Source of the DNA: Catonia carolina
Lineage: Eukaryota > Arthropoda > Insecta > Hemiptera > Achilidae
Direction of reading: 5' to 3'
Assembly (NCBI GenBank): GCA_035578175.1
Contig: JAQMRL010000001.1
Location: 47,019,553-47,083,552, forward strand
DNA length: 64,000 nt
Both the position numbers and the translations under genes were made by a program. Shown here one piece after another: positions 42,184-55,062 of this stretch. Below the pieces are notes generated by a model. The model was not told where the DNA came from. It ran no database searches and saw only the letters and a list, made by a program, of their open reading frames with translations. Numbering within the stretch: the first letter of the stretch is position 1; the number at the start of each line of letters is the position of its first letter.

Positions 42184-45100
42184 AGTATTTACCTTTGTTA
42201 CGTCGATTAGAGATAACTTATTTCTATTAAGAGTTTTTGTTTTGAACTTCCCGCTCATACACTTAACTTTTAAGTTCAACCTGCACTGGATTAGGGTATG
42301 AATAAGTGTGTTTTTTCTTTATTTGTTTGTTTCTTTTAAACCAACTTCAGTTACGAATAATTTAGCATGAAAAATTATACAGCCGATTCTAAATTTTTGT
42401 GGTTTTTGTATGCCTATTTCATATTTTATTTCTATTCTTCACACTGGGTATACTCCTTACAAACTGTATGTATTCGCGAACATGTCACATTATCTTGTAC
42501 GAGGTATATTGTTATTACGTAAATTAAATTTGTACAGAACTTGTACCAGTAACGTGAACACAAGTACTATTCAAGTGGTTACTATTAAGCGTTAAGGGTT
42601 TTCAAGTAGCAGTTTGGGAATTAAAGATCTACTGGAGATAATCTACTTATGAAATGGTGTAAAATAATGACTTAATAAATAAACTGAAACAAAATACGAT
42701 TAATGTTAGTAAAAAAGTTTTTCAAAATAATTAGATGCCGTTAAGCTTTTAATGTTTTGAAAAGTCAACAATATTTTCAAATATTTGTCAACAATATTTT
42801 GTCTTTGAATTATTAAAGTATAAACTTAAATGTTTCTTTCAGCGACTACAAACTGCTATCATTATTATAATACTATTACTAATGTATTCTAATTACATAT
42901 TAGTATGTATATCTAACTTACGCAAACATATTGAAGTAATATTTATACTGTACAAGAAATGCTGTCAATATTTTGTAATAACAAGGTCAATGACGTATTT
43001 GATGAAATTTAGTTACGAACTGTTATAGGATAGAGTATAGAGGGCTGTATTTACCTGTTAGTAAGCTTCAATACGAATAAAAAGTTAAAAACCAAAATAT
43101 TTTATTAGTTTACCGTTAGGTCTATTGCAATTTACAATTTAAGAAATCTATTAAAAATAAGGAAGTAGTGTTCCGATGAAATGGGAAACAAAACACTGTC
43201 TATTCTTACGTATTAGAAGACCTGTTTTTTATGATTAAAAATCCTTTCTGCTAACCCGCCTTAGAAAAATATGAAAAGTTAGATGCGGACGAGCCCAAGT
43301 AGGGGGAACACGACTCCTAAAATTAAAAAAAATATTTGTCCAACAATAGAAATAATACATGCATTTAGTTACTGCAGTAGCTGTATGTTTGCCGACGTCC
43401 CAAAATAAACCCAGAAACCATTTTATTTCTATTTACTTGAAAACAAATGTCAGTCCAACCGATAAAAGGCTTAGAACATAATAAAATCAGTTCATTAGAG
43501 CAAAGTTGATGACAATATTTTTTGTACACCACGAAACATTTTTGTGATTTTTTCAAACTGTAAACTATATATCTGGGTAATTTTTGAAAACTTACAAAAA
43601 ATAAACTAGCAAATTTTGCGGCGTAAAGAACCACGAAGTTTTCTCCCGTACTGTAAAAATTATTTAATAAAAATGTCTAAAATCAAATACTCATGGGAAC
43701 TGTGCATGCGTATCGTGCAAAGAAAAATCGTAACAAGTTTATTTTATTTCCTTATGATTTCATGATTTTTACAACGTAGGCCTACCACGTTTGTAAATTT
43801 GGAAATGTTGATTTTAACTCTGTGTTTTACAGAATTTGTTTCTGCTGATAAAACTGCATTACGTGTAGTAAATGCAGCACTTTTCCTTTATTCTTTTTAT
43901 GTGGATATTTAGCCTAAAATACACCTTAAATCTGCAATTTTGAAATAAAACTTATTTTCAAAGTAGTTCAACCAAAGTAAAACCTACGTAGGCTACAAAA
44001 TTACAAGTTTTATGTTATTTTCTGAAAATATTTTCATAAGTGAAGGATGGAGTCAGTCAGTATTTCACATTTATGTAATATAATTTTATAAATGTATAAT
44101 ATAGGTACTGCTGACATTTTATCTATATTAATCATAAAATAATAACCAAACCAATCGAAAATACAAAATTTATGACAGTTAAAATAATGAAATTAATAAG
44201 TAATACCCTACGAAATAATACAAATTTTTTACTTTGACTTTTTATTCTAAAAGTATAATACAACACAGTACAAAAAATTCTTGAAAAATAAACAATGTCA
44301 TGAAAACATTTTTCAAAAAATACATCTTATCTGATAATTCAGTTATTGAACATAAAAAATAAAATTTAAAAATATGACAACGAACATGGGAAAAATTTAA
44401 AAATACTCGTACAGCCTCTAACAAAAATAATAAGAAGGGGTTTAAATAAAAAAAAAAAAATTAAACAAGTCTGTACAAGTGATTAATTCAACATCTTAAC
44501 TTCAAATTTGCTAATTGTTTTTCTAACAACAGTTTGTAAATAAACAAAAACTGAACAAAATAAAATCAAATTGTTGCTGAACGTTTATAAAAAAGTATTT
44601 GTAAAAGGAATTTCAGTTTTATCTAATAATAGTATTTTAACTACAAAATGCGATACATGTACCCACAATTCAGTGCAAGTATACAGCCTATAAAACAAAT
44701 CCTTTCTACTCCATTAGCTACACCGTGAATAATTGAAATGGATGTTTGCAGTAAAGCAATTTTATGTGGAGTTAAAATGAGTTAAGAAGTGGCAAGGAAG
44801 CATTTTCTTGAAAACATCATTTAAGAACATTTAAGACACCGCCTCTTGCTAATTCTACCATCTTTAATCTTCACATGGCTTTGTTCGATCTAATATTTAA
44901 AAATTAAATTGCTACTGAGACTGAAAGGGCAATGTATATAATTTTTTAAATGATATTATATTATTTATCATAATATAACACCTAAGCCTAGGTTCATTTG
45001 GGGTCTGGGTATAATTAATAATAAACTGGCTTCCTTTAAACTTTGAACAACTATTTATTTACAAGATTATAATTTACAATTAAATATTATGTTTAGACCA

Positions 45101-47090
45101 AATAAAAATTACAATTAAATTACAATAAACTAGGTGTGAATTTCGAATTCCGAATACTTGCAGAAACTTGTTACAAAAATAAAAAGAATCATTTCTCACA
45201 TTTTGGCTCCCCTAAAATATATAAAAATGGAGTTAATATCCTTTTCTTTTTAGGTAAATATATATAATTCCAAATGTTTACTTGTTTTAAAACGTATAAA
45301 ATAATTAATTGTCTAACCATTAAAGAAATTAATTTTTCAAATAATGCAGGTATAGAATTTAATATTTCACGGTCGTCTCTTTCTGATCATTCAATAGAGA
45401 AAAGTACACTACACTGCTTACAATTTTAGTTTCTGCAGTTTGTTAGTTTTATGAGCACACAAAAGCAGTAAAGTTCCATAACTGGAAAATAATATTATTA
45501 ATTTAAGAAAAATTCAATATTGCTTTATTTACACTTCTCTTCGTTCAAAAGAATCTATATTCTATTACATCCTTAGTTATTTATTCATTTATTAAAATGT
45601 ATTACTTTTGTAAATTATTTTAGATAGCTTCAATTCATTTTAATAATTGCTGTTAATAATTTTCATAAAGGGAAAATATATATTGGGGTGATGATTGTAA
45701 AGAAAAGCGAAGAGGTTTGTTTGTTGTGAATTTTCTGTCGTCATTTTCCTCTTCTAGCATTGCCTTCATTTTATAGTTGAACGAGAGATGATTTTTAAAA
45801 AGAAGTTGTTTTTCTAAGAAAATAAAATAGCAGTGGGTTGGGAGAGGGGGTGGGTAGACAGAAAGTTCAATCATTGAATCGCATCATCAATATGGTTTCC
45901 ATCAAAACATTTTTCTAACCGATCTCGTTTTCAATGCCGTTAGCATTTCCTCCACTTTATCATTATCATCAGCCGTCTATGTTGTCTTTTTCCTCTTATT
46001 CACCCCTACCTTTTATATTTATCGTCTTGTATCTCTTCTCATTCGTGACTATCTTGTATTCATGCTCCTCTCCTCTCTTTTCTTCCACTTTGCATTATCT
46101 TCTTTCCTCATCTTATTCCTTACTACCTAATCTTATTTACCACAGCTTATTTACATTACTTTGTATTATTTTCCATACAACAAAAGTTTTTTAAAAAAGA
46201 ACAATTTTAGAAGATATGGGAAGGAAATACATACTCAGAGATTCAGTCAACCAGTATTCAGTTTATTTAAGGTTCCCTTTGCGATAGAGGTTTCTACCAA
46301 ATATATAATTCAACAATCCATAGCAATCTCTTTACCAAACATACAAAGAGCATATACTTTATTTTTTCTTCTTTCGTCTTGTTCTGTTCATACGACTCCT
46401 TACTATATTATACGGTAAGGTAGGAATAAACACTTAAACTTCTCTAGACTATGGCTCTGAGTACATGAATCAGCTTCAGGCGAGTATCAAATTCAATTCT
46501 TTTCAATTTTCATTCTGTTTCTGTGATACACTACAACATACTTATGCCTCTCTCATTTTTATTTACTGACATTTATTTTATTTATATCGATAGCAGGTAA
46601 ACTGACTTTCTATACGTACACCTACAAAAGCACATCAGCTACTGCAATATTAATATAAATTTCTAATTTCACACATATCTTCAAAATTAGAAAAACTTTT
46701 GAAGTATGAAGATTGCAAAAGTAATATTTTAATTATAATTAGCAATAATAGTATTTTTACTATTGACAACGTAATAATGTAAAAGAGACAATCACGTTTC
46801 AACAGTATCTTTGTGCGGGTTGTTTTTCATAATACGAACACATTTCACTTAAATTGTTGTTTTCTCGAAGGAGGTAGATAAAAGTTTAGAATTCGATTGT
46901 TATTTATTCTTTCTTTACTTTTTAAGAATAAAAAAAACATATCTTCTCAAGAATATAAAGCAAACCGCCGTTTAAGTTTACAGTGAGTTTAATTTTGTGT
47001 TTAAAAAGGTGTACAGAATAAAGCAATTGTGCATAGGTTTGAAACAGGTTTTGCTTGTGGCAAGGAAATAGACTGATATTGTTTGTATGT
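42184..47090. other. AT-rich intergenic DNA, no gene seen
   Basis: Nearly 5 kb without supported genes. A pyrimidine-rich stretch at about 45940-46150 (many tcctc, ttatc and tcatt runs) stands out in composition only. Confidence 0.45.
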
Positions 47091-47215
47091 ACATATAGGT
47101 AAGGGTCCATTCATAATTTATTTGGTTGTAAATAACCATCCCATAGTTAAACTGACCGGGTTCGATTCCCAGTCAGGTCTGGAATTTTTTCATTACTCGT
47201 TTTCATTATCATCAT
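47091..47215 (+). repeat. Degenerate tRNA-derived SINE fragment
   Basis: Retains a B-box segment gaccgggttcgattcccagt and the following gtctggaatttttt block typical of the local SINEs. The A-box part is too diverged to be sure. Confidence 0.4.
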
Positions 47216-47524
47216 TATCTACCGTCTGCATTAGCAGAAATTGTAAAACAGGCAGCGTAAAATAAAAAAAAGTAGAAAATTAGTCAAATTATAAGTTTGT
47301 CATATTATTTTGTAACTGTCTTTGAAGATTTGAAAATGTATTTGATATTAGTGTTTTTGAGTAATGTGTGTCATTGACGCAATCTTTGTGTCTGGTGATT
47401 GAAATTTTTCCACGAGGTGCCCGGTGCTTTTATTTCGTTCATTTTTATTTTTATTCCTTTTATCATGTTCCAGTAAAACAGGGAAAGTTTTATAAGGCTC
47501 TAGATTATTTGGACTATCAGACTA

Positions 47525-47830
47525 CAAGTAAAAAACAGGTAGCGCCTTTGTAGTGAGTTATTTGTTACTTGGACTGTGAATGGAATTGCCGGGCGGTTTC
47601 GAAATATTGTCGTTATGGAACCGGTTCTGAATTAAGTTAATATTGCGTACGTGTACAGGTGGTAGCAAGTGTTTGTGGATAGATAAATAATTTTTTTTAA
47701 TGTAAAAGTATCCACATTACAGTATAATTTAAGTGAAGTAATCTAATTGTATTTGTTAGTAGTCCAAGTTTAATAATTAATTGTTATAAGTTAAAAGTAA
47801 GTTTGTTAATGACTTATTATACTCAGATCT
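47525..47830 (+). repeat. Dispersed repeat family C, copy 2
   Basis: Collinear with 34490-34780 (aggtagcgcctttg, ggttctgaattaagttaata, gtatttgttagtag). It is followed by a microsatellite. Confidence 0.6.
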
Positions 47831-47852
47831 CGAGAGAACCTAGTGTTAGTGT

Positions 47853-47879
47853 TGCAATAACAACAACAACAACAACAAC

Positions 47880-47915
<36 letters not shown>
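47853..47915. repeat. (AAC)n(AAT)n microsatellite
   Basis: A run of about eight caa/aac triplets followed by about twelve ata/aat triplets. A simple-sequence expansion at the end of repeat family C, possibly its tail. Confidence 0.85.
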
Positions 47916-47917
<2 letters not shown>

Positions 47918-50900
47918 GAATGGTATGGAAATAATTTCAAGTGATTGTTGGTTATCCATTTTATCGTTGGGTTTCAGAAAATATTTCTGTCCAGTATATG
48001 AATAGTTGAAGAATTTGTGCATAAATTACATCATAAATTTAATAATATTATTAATAGAAATGTTTTTAAGCTAGAAAGCTAAAAGTTACTTGTTAAAATT
48101 AGCTACTCTATAAGTAATTTCAGTTATATAATTGTTAAAATCGTAAATAAATAATAAGGTTATTATTTTTAAATTTTTAAGTAAATGAATAAAAATAAAT
48201 ATATGATAAGTTTGATTAAAATAAATTTGAAAAGTGTAAATAAACTTTGTGTAAGTACGTATAATAAAGAGGCTTTGTAATATTGATGTTAGAAACACCC
48301 TAAATTACGTGCGTACATAACTCTTCTTACAAGTCAGTTTTCCTAAAGTTAAAGTTTAGGCAAAAGCAGAATCAACAGACGTAGACCAAGCAGAAGGAGA
48401 AGCAGTTTAAGTAATAAATTAACGAAACAATAATACAAGCAGTCTAATATAACGAGCAATTCTCGTAAAATTGTTACAGTGCTAAATTATTAGGTACGTA
48501 TTATCTTATTGTAACACTATATTACATTATAATGTTACTCCCATTAAAACTACACTACCTATCTCTTCAAAACTTCAATAGAATACTTATTGATCCACTT
48601 TGTAATTAACAGTTAAGAAGTCTGTGAAGGGTTAATTCTGTCCCATTTTTTATTGAGTTTTGTAGAACAACAAAATTTTACGAACATTATATCTGGTTGT
48701 TTGAAAGTAATGACTAAACTCATAAAAGAATCCTGGTATTTCAAATTATAAATTCTAGTATTTAAAATATATACTTGCTCAGTTCATACAAAACATATAT
48801 TACAAAATATAACTTATGTATGAACCAACGAAAACCTCTATATCAAATAACAAAAAAATATACCGGTATATCGATTGCTAAGTTTGTTATGGTATCCTGT
48901 TTAAATAGGTTATGTTACATGGAATTACGCCACTCAAATAAAGCATTAGAACGACTACTTACAGGAGACAAGCTGTTTTTATAACCTCATTTATTTGTAA
49001 AATATATACATAAACAAACTATCATAAACATCAACTTAATGACGGAATGGCGGTCGTAATTGTTTATAAAATAATGTAATTTAAAAATTTGGAGTTGGGA
49101 AGGTTATGTTACTGTACAGAACACAAGAAGGGGCTGACCAGAAGTAGGAAAGAGCTAGAAGTATTCCAGGAAAACTGTGCTATACATAATTGATTATAAC
49201 AAAGTGTCGGTATTTTATTAAAATTTGTATAAATAAAAATAAAACTAAAAATGTTACCAATACATAAAAAAGTAAGTAGTAGGTCTAATCTGTACACAAA
49301 ATGCAAAAACAGATATAACGAGATCTCACATTAGTGAAAAGGCCGTTACCATTAAGAGATATAGTACATAATATGTTTTTAAAATTTTTAAACATATTTA
49401 ATCTTTTAATAATATAAACCAACTCATTACCGCGCACAGACTAGACCTATTGTATTAGGAAATAAGATAGGATAATAGAGCCATCGTATTTGTTTTTTAT
49501 AATAAATAAAAAAATAAAGAAATTGGGTAATTTAAAAAGAAGAAGTTCAAACATACTTTTTTATTGTGCAAGAAATTAAGTCATTCAAATTGTTGATTTA
49601 TAATATCTCTTATCAATAAAATTAAAAAATATTTCAAAAATGGAAAACAGATTTCTTAAAAAGAAAAAAATGGTCATTAGCACATACTTTAATTATTTTT
49701 ACAAATTTACATGAACGGGTCTTTAAACATTTAGCCTCATTGGTTATGATATATCTTGAACGGACGCCTGAACTGTAAATAAATAACATTTCGTTATTGT
49801 TAGGTGTTAGAAATCAGGATATATAATTTTAATGTTTCTTTATAATCTTGTCTAGTCAAGGGTTTTCTTGTATATATATTGTTTGTTTAATAAATACGAT
49901 TCTAATATAATTTTGGAAACACAGATAGTTAACTTTTTTTAAATCCTGAGGAAAATTATTGATAATTGAGAAATAAGCGTAATAAGGCCATTTTCCATAA
50001 GAAGCTGTGCTTTATCGAACGAAAATTATTTTTGATCTAGTCGGACGTGAATGAACATCTTTATTAGAAACGGAAACGTTACAATCGGTAAAAATGAATT
50101 TTTTAAAGTAGGAATTAGTACATATCACATTAGTTAAAGAGCAGCAACTGTCAGCAGTACACGAAGCGTATTTTGTACGACAAAACGCTGTTTTTTTTTT
50201 TTTTTGGGGGGGGGGAGATTATTAAAAACGGTGTATTTGTACGGTAGAATGCTTTGCAGGGTTAATATTATAGTTTTTCAACACAAATTCTACAAGTGAA
50301 GCGGAGATTGAATAACCTAGAAGAAGAAAATGTAATCTAAGTAATGTTTCCACATTGGTCATCTTTCCGTAAAACGTACAGGCATTGAGTGATTGAAAAA
50401 CCTTTGTTAGAATAAGGCCTAGTTCAAATAAAAACTGTCCTTTAAATATCTTATCCAATATTTTTTACGGACATTTAAAAACGAAAAGTTTTTATAGTTA
50501 TTGGCGACAATAATATATAAAACTCAGTACAATTACATGTAATTTAAAGATAATATCATAACTTTTATTAGTTTTTCGTGTTTATCTTTCTGGAAAACAC
50601 AATCTTACGTCTAAAATAAATTTAGCGAACAAGTTAGAGTACTTTACTTTTCTAAATCAAGGTAGAAATCGTTTTTACCGAGGTTAGGTTACATTTATAC
50701 CAATCCAAAGTATTTTGTGGGAGAATCAGGCGAAAGTAGAAGAAAGAGAGAAATGAAAACTACTCTCCTTTCAAAATAACTTATCAAATTCCCTTAGAGG
50801 GGAAAAAGAAGGAAAGTATTGGCGGGAGTTTAGAAAAGAAGAAGAAGAAGAATCAGATGAAGAAACTACTGAGCTTCAGATTCGGATTCGACTGACTGGC

Positions 50901-51519
50901 TCATCCGGGTTCCAAATCGTTTTTATCATCGCTCTAACTCACTCTCGCAATTTCACTATCAGCTTGTCCTCCTCTACATCACCACCCAATTTCTCTTTTC
51001 ATTTACACACGCACACTCACTGGCCTAACTTTCTTTTCTCCACCCATGCTTTTATTTTGCTAGACTCGAGGAACTAATAAAAAGGGTTTATAGGCTATAG
51101 AATTTTAATAAAAATCATGAGCATAAGGTCTGTGTTATGTTCGTCACAATAGATAACATTTCTAAATCATTTATTTTTCAGAAATATTTTTATATTCATT
51201 CTTTTCTGTAGAACGTCATACATGAATTGACAGATTTATTTTAAAAACAAAGTAATCTTAACTAAATAATTAAAAAATTCAGCAGCAAGGGTTGAGATAA
51301 AATCAAACAAATTAATTTAATACAAGAATCGCTAAGTGTCGTTAGGAGGTTTTGTAATAAAATTATATGTGCAAATATCACACGAGCTGATTACACCAGT
51401 GTAGTTATAAAATAAATGATAGCTTATACGTAATGGAAATATGAGACCCAATCATTGCAACAATACAATTATTTTTTTGTTTGATTTCCTAGTGTTTTCA
51501 CCACCCAAGTGAAAATTAT
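47916..51519. other. AT-rich intergenic DNA, no gene seen
   Basis: No supported feature. A T-run joined to a G-run lies at about 50190-50216. Confidence 0.45.
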
Positions 51520-51652
51520 TATTATTAACACAGACGATGAAGAGTAACACGTGAAAATGAGTGTATAAAAATTACCAGATCTGACCGGGAATCGAACCCG
51601 GGGCTCCTAGCATAAAAGACAGTTGTGCTAACCACTGTACCAAAATAAAGAC
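51520..51652 (-). repeat. tRNA-derived SINE
   Basis: On the minus strand tggtacagtggttagcac (A box) and gggttcgattcccgg (B box) lie at a tRNA-like distance, followed by tcagatctggtaattttta. The body continues to about 51520. Confidence 0.7.
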
Positions 51653-53860
51653 AGGTGACCCAGCAGAATACGGTATGACTCCAAAGGAATCATATGGTTG
51701 ACTCCAAAAGAAGAGAAGGTAAAGAGGACACTAAGCAAAGCAATTAACTGATGAGTGGATCAAAGTAGGCGATGACCAGTATAAATTTGTAAAAGAATGG
51801 CACATTAAGGATGCAAACAAAAACCGCAATAATCACTTAGCTGTAAAGTTGTAACTGTTAAAACTGTAACGCAAAGGATGATGACTCAATTCGTGGTTGA
51901 GAAAGATATTATACGGCAGATAATAAAAACAAAAATAAATCGATATAAAGAACAAAATAAAAATCACAAAAATAACCTGTGAAAGGTTCCAACCATAATG
52001 TGTTTAAAATAAGAAATTACATAGAAGAAATGGGTGGGCCTAAATACGGAAAAATAAACGTCGCTTCCAATCGCCAGCTATAGAGTACACCCCTGAATAA
52101 ATAATCGACTAGAAGTATGTTGGCCTATTTTATACAGAAAGAATACTTGAAACAGGGCTCAAGAGGGATATTTCGTTTTATACATCTAGAGATATATGAA
52201 AACCCTGAATCTTAATGAGTTGAAGAAGAGCATAAATTTTCAAAATTTTGAAAACTACATTAACTCATTCAAAACTAAGAGAACTTTTACAAAACAGCTC
52301 CACTTAATAGTGATGGATGCCGGAAATGATTAAGTATTAGCGGAGTAAGGTTTCACGAGACCGGATTATAAAAATATGTTAGTTTTATATTTTCAACGTT
52401 TATCGGGAATTTGGAATTTATAACAATGGGTGATGAAATATCTGCACCTGGAGAGTTTCGTTTACAAAATAAGGCTGACCGGAATTATAAGAGTAGGAGC
52501 TGAGTAAAACTGGGCAAAAAACCATTATCCTTTGAAATATATATAGTACGTCCAGGTTGAGTAATAGCGGAAATGAGACAGCAGTTAACAAACCAGGAGT
52601 TTGATTAAAGTCTGCGTTTCAGACTTGTGTGGTTTTTGCCTGGCCTGAACACAACCGCTTTTGAAGCGGTAGACTACTCAAATATTTCTAGTACTAAAGC
52701 TGTAGTTACCAAGTTAAATCATTAAGTTTAGATCAAGTAACGTCACTCAAATGGGAACTAGTAACTGATTTCCGCAATCAGACAAGAGAATGTAAACCAT
52801 ATTAAATATTTAAGTTTACTGCTAGTACGTATTAATTAATGTATTAATTACTATTATGTTTTATCGTGTTAAGTGTAGTATATAATTGAATCCAATTATC
52901 AAATATTAAATATTATTATTAAACATGCAAATAATCAAATTTTCTTCAACTGAAAAGCAAAGGAAAACGAATTTATATTAATTTAATATTAAATATTATA
53001 CAATATTGGCTATTACTATTACAATAGTAAGCTGTGCATGAAATTATAATCCTTATGAAACACTTTTTGATTTAATAAAAATTGGGATATTTCCGCCAAA
53101 AGGGTAAAGAAATATAAAGTAATTAATTTTTTGTAATAAAAATGGAAAGGCTAGTCTTTACGAGTACTCGGATCAGAATAAAAATGAAAGACTAATTGTA
53201 TTAAACCTACTGATGTTCGTTGTTTGTTGAATTCAACAAAGCGAAAATTTATCAAAAGAAAAATTGAGTAGGTTGGCTATACGTTAAAGAAAGATCTTAT
53301 TAGCAGAAAAGTACACAGTAATATTTTTGTCTCGTTATTTTTACTTCAAAGTATCAACCTCGTCTTACATTTGTATAAATTTTATATTTGATATGGTTTG
53401 GGATTTTGAAATTTTAATAATTTACTAATGGACTTATTTCATAAACTGCAAGCGATCACTTCTTTCAGTGTTTTTAGTGAATTTTACAAGAACTTAAATA
53501 AAAAGTTGATATTTAAAAATTAGAACCTGCAGGTGTTTGGGGGTGCTTTAACTCATAATTTATTTAGATAAAGAATTTATTCTTATTAAATTTATTTTGA
53601 AATAAATTAAAAAAATTGGCGCATATTTTAAAAAACTTTTTATCAAATAATAAAAAAAACAGTGTAATTTTCTTTTAACTGTAACATCCTTGTCAATCTG
53701 CCCGTAAAAAACCTTAAACAACATCCGTTCGTTAAGAATCATACACTTAACTTAATTAGGCCTAATTGTAATAAAATATTGGTTAAGCTGCAATTATATT
53801 TTATGGGTATCTTAATAAGTATTAGTAAAACATTAGTTTTACACAAAAAATATAAATGCA
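51653..53860. other. AT-rich intergenic DNA, no gene seen
   Basis: No supported feature. Confidence 0.45.
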
Positions 53861-53863
53861 CTT

Positions 53864-54035
53864 ACCGCCTCCATGGTGTAGTGGTTAGCGCGCTAGTTAT
53901 GCCAACAAGCCTATGGTTCCGGGTTCGATTTCGACTAATGTTGGAAATTATGATGAGTTAAAATTCACAGTTCTATTTTCATAACCTACAATAGTCACTG
54001 TTGATCTTGCTCCATGTTGTTTCTCTCGTAGCAAC
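53864..54035 (+). repeat. tRNA-derived SINE
   Basis: accgcctccatggtgtagtg with an A box (tggtgtagtggttagcg), a B box (gggttcgatttcg), then ggaaattatgatgagttaaa and a degraded tail caatagtcactgttgatctt. Same family as 42009 and 60910. Confidence 0.7.
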
Positions 54036-54269
54036 TTTATATTTTTATTTATCTTCGACAGTTATTACCTTTAGCCCAATTGGTCAGTCGTTTCAAGTAG
54101 GTTGAACAACAGATGTAACGGGCTCAGCTTTTATTCTAAGCCTCTACTTTACATCCTTAATATAGTTCACTACATTTTTAACTAGTGGCGTCAAACTTCG
54201 CCGTTGCTCCTAAACGTCAAATCTCATTACATTACACGTAATAGTTAGAAGTTATTCGGATCACACAGT

Positions 54270-55062
54270 TTATTGGCGCATATATTCACAGATACAACTC
54301 AACAGGCAGAGAATCACAACAAACGAAGCCACAGCAGGTCCATTGGGAGTTGAACAACCCACATTGAGTACCAAAAAAGCAATACTTGAAAAATGTTATT
54401 ACACAAAAACCGTGGATGACAGAAAAATTATGATGGTATATCTGGGTTAGGCGTGAAAAAATATTTAGAAACACAATAAAACTATCAGGAGCCAACAATT
54501 TTATGTGTATATAAGTGCAGTTTATATACATATTTCACCGCATCAGAAAACACATTTTTGAAAACCCTCAGCCTCACTTGGAGCTTCGAAGGCATCAAGT
54601 TCTACTTACACGACTACGCATTGGACACTCTACACTTACGCACAAACACTTACTGAAGAAAGAAGAACCACAAAATTGTACACATTGCAACACGCCACTT
54701 ACAATCAAACACATAATCACAGACTGCCAAACTACACAATTCACACGAACAGTATTCAAAATTAACAACATTTTAGCACTTAATTTAGTAGACAAAGTAG
54801 CGGTTCAAAACACAATAAATTTTTTAAAATTTAACAAAATTTCAGATTTGATATAATTTTAAAATCGCATTCGTTATTTTTCATTGTGACATTCTAATTT
54901 TTAGTTTTTATTTCTCTGTTGTCTAAATTTTAATTAAACCTAGCAAATTTTTCATTGTGTATTTATGCAATGTATCATTGTATTTGTATGTAACGTGGTC
55001 GCTAATGACCTCGCTTATGAGTCAATGCAACCTTAAATAAACAAATAAATAAATAAGTGCAA
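54270..55062 (+). pseudogene. Jockey/I-like LINE, 5'-truncated, with 3' tail
   Basis: A 3' coding end is open at 54515-54856. It contains RRHQVLLTRLRIGHSTLTH and the zinc-knuckle-like C-x2-C...H...C segment (CTHCNTPLTIKHIITDC). This is the conserved C-terminal region of Jockey/R1/I-type reverse-transcriptase ORFs. Upstream sequence to about 54270 is decayed. The 3' end at about 54990-55062 reads gtggtcgctaatgacctcgc and then ttaaataaacaaataaataa, shared with the local SINEs. Confidence 0.7.

Noticed and set aside
42043..42279. Frames over the SINE at 42.0 kb, and the possibility of a true tRNA gene
   Set aside because: A and B boxes are present, but the tRNA-unrelated body and LINE-like tail identify a SINE. 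A functional cloverleaf was not verified.
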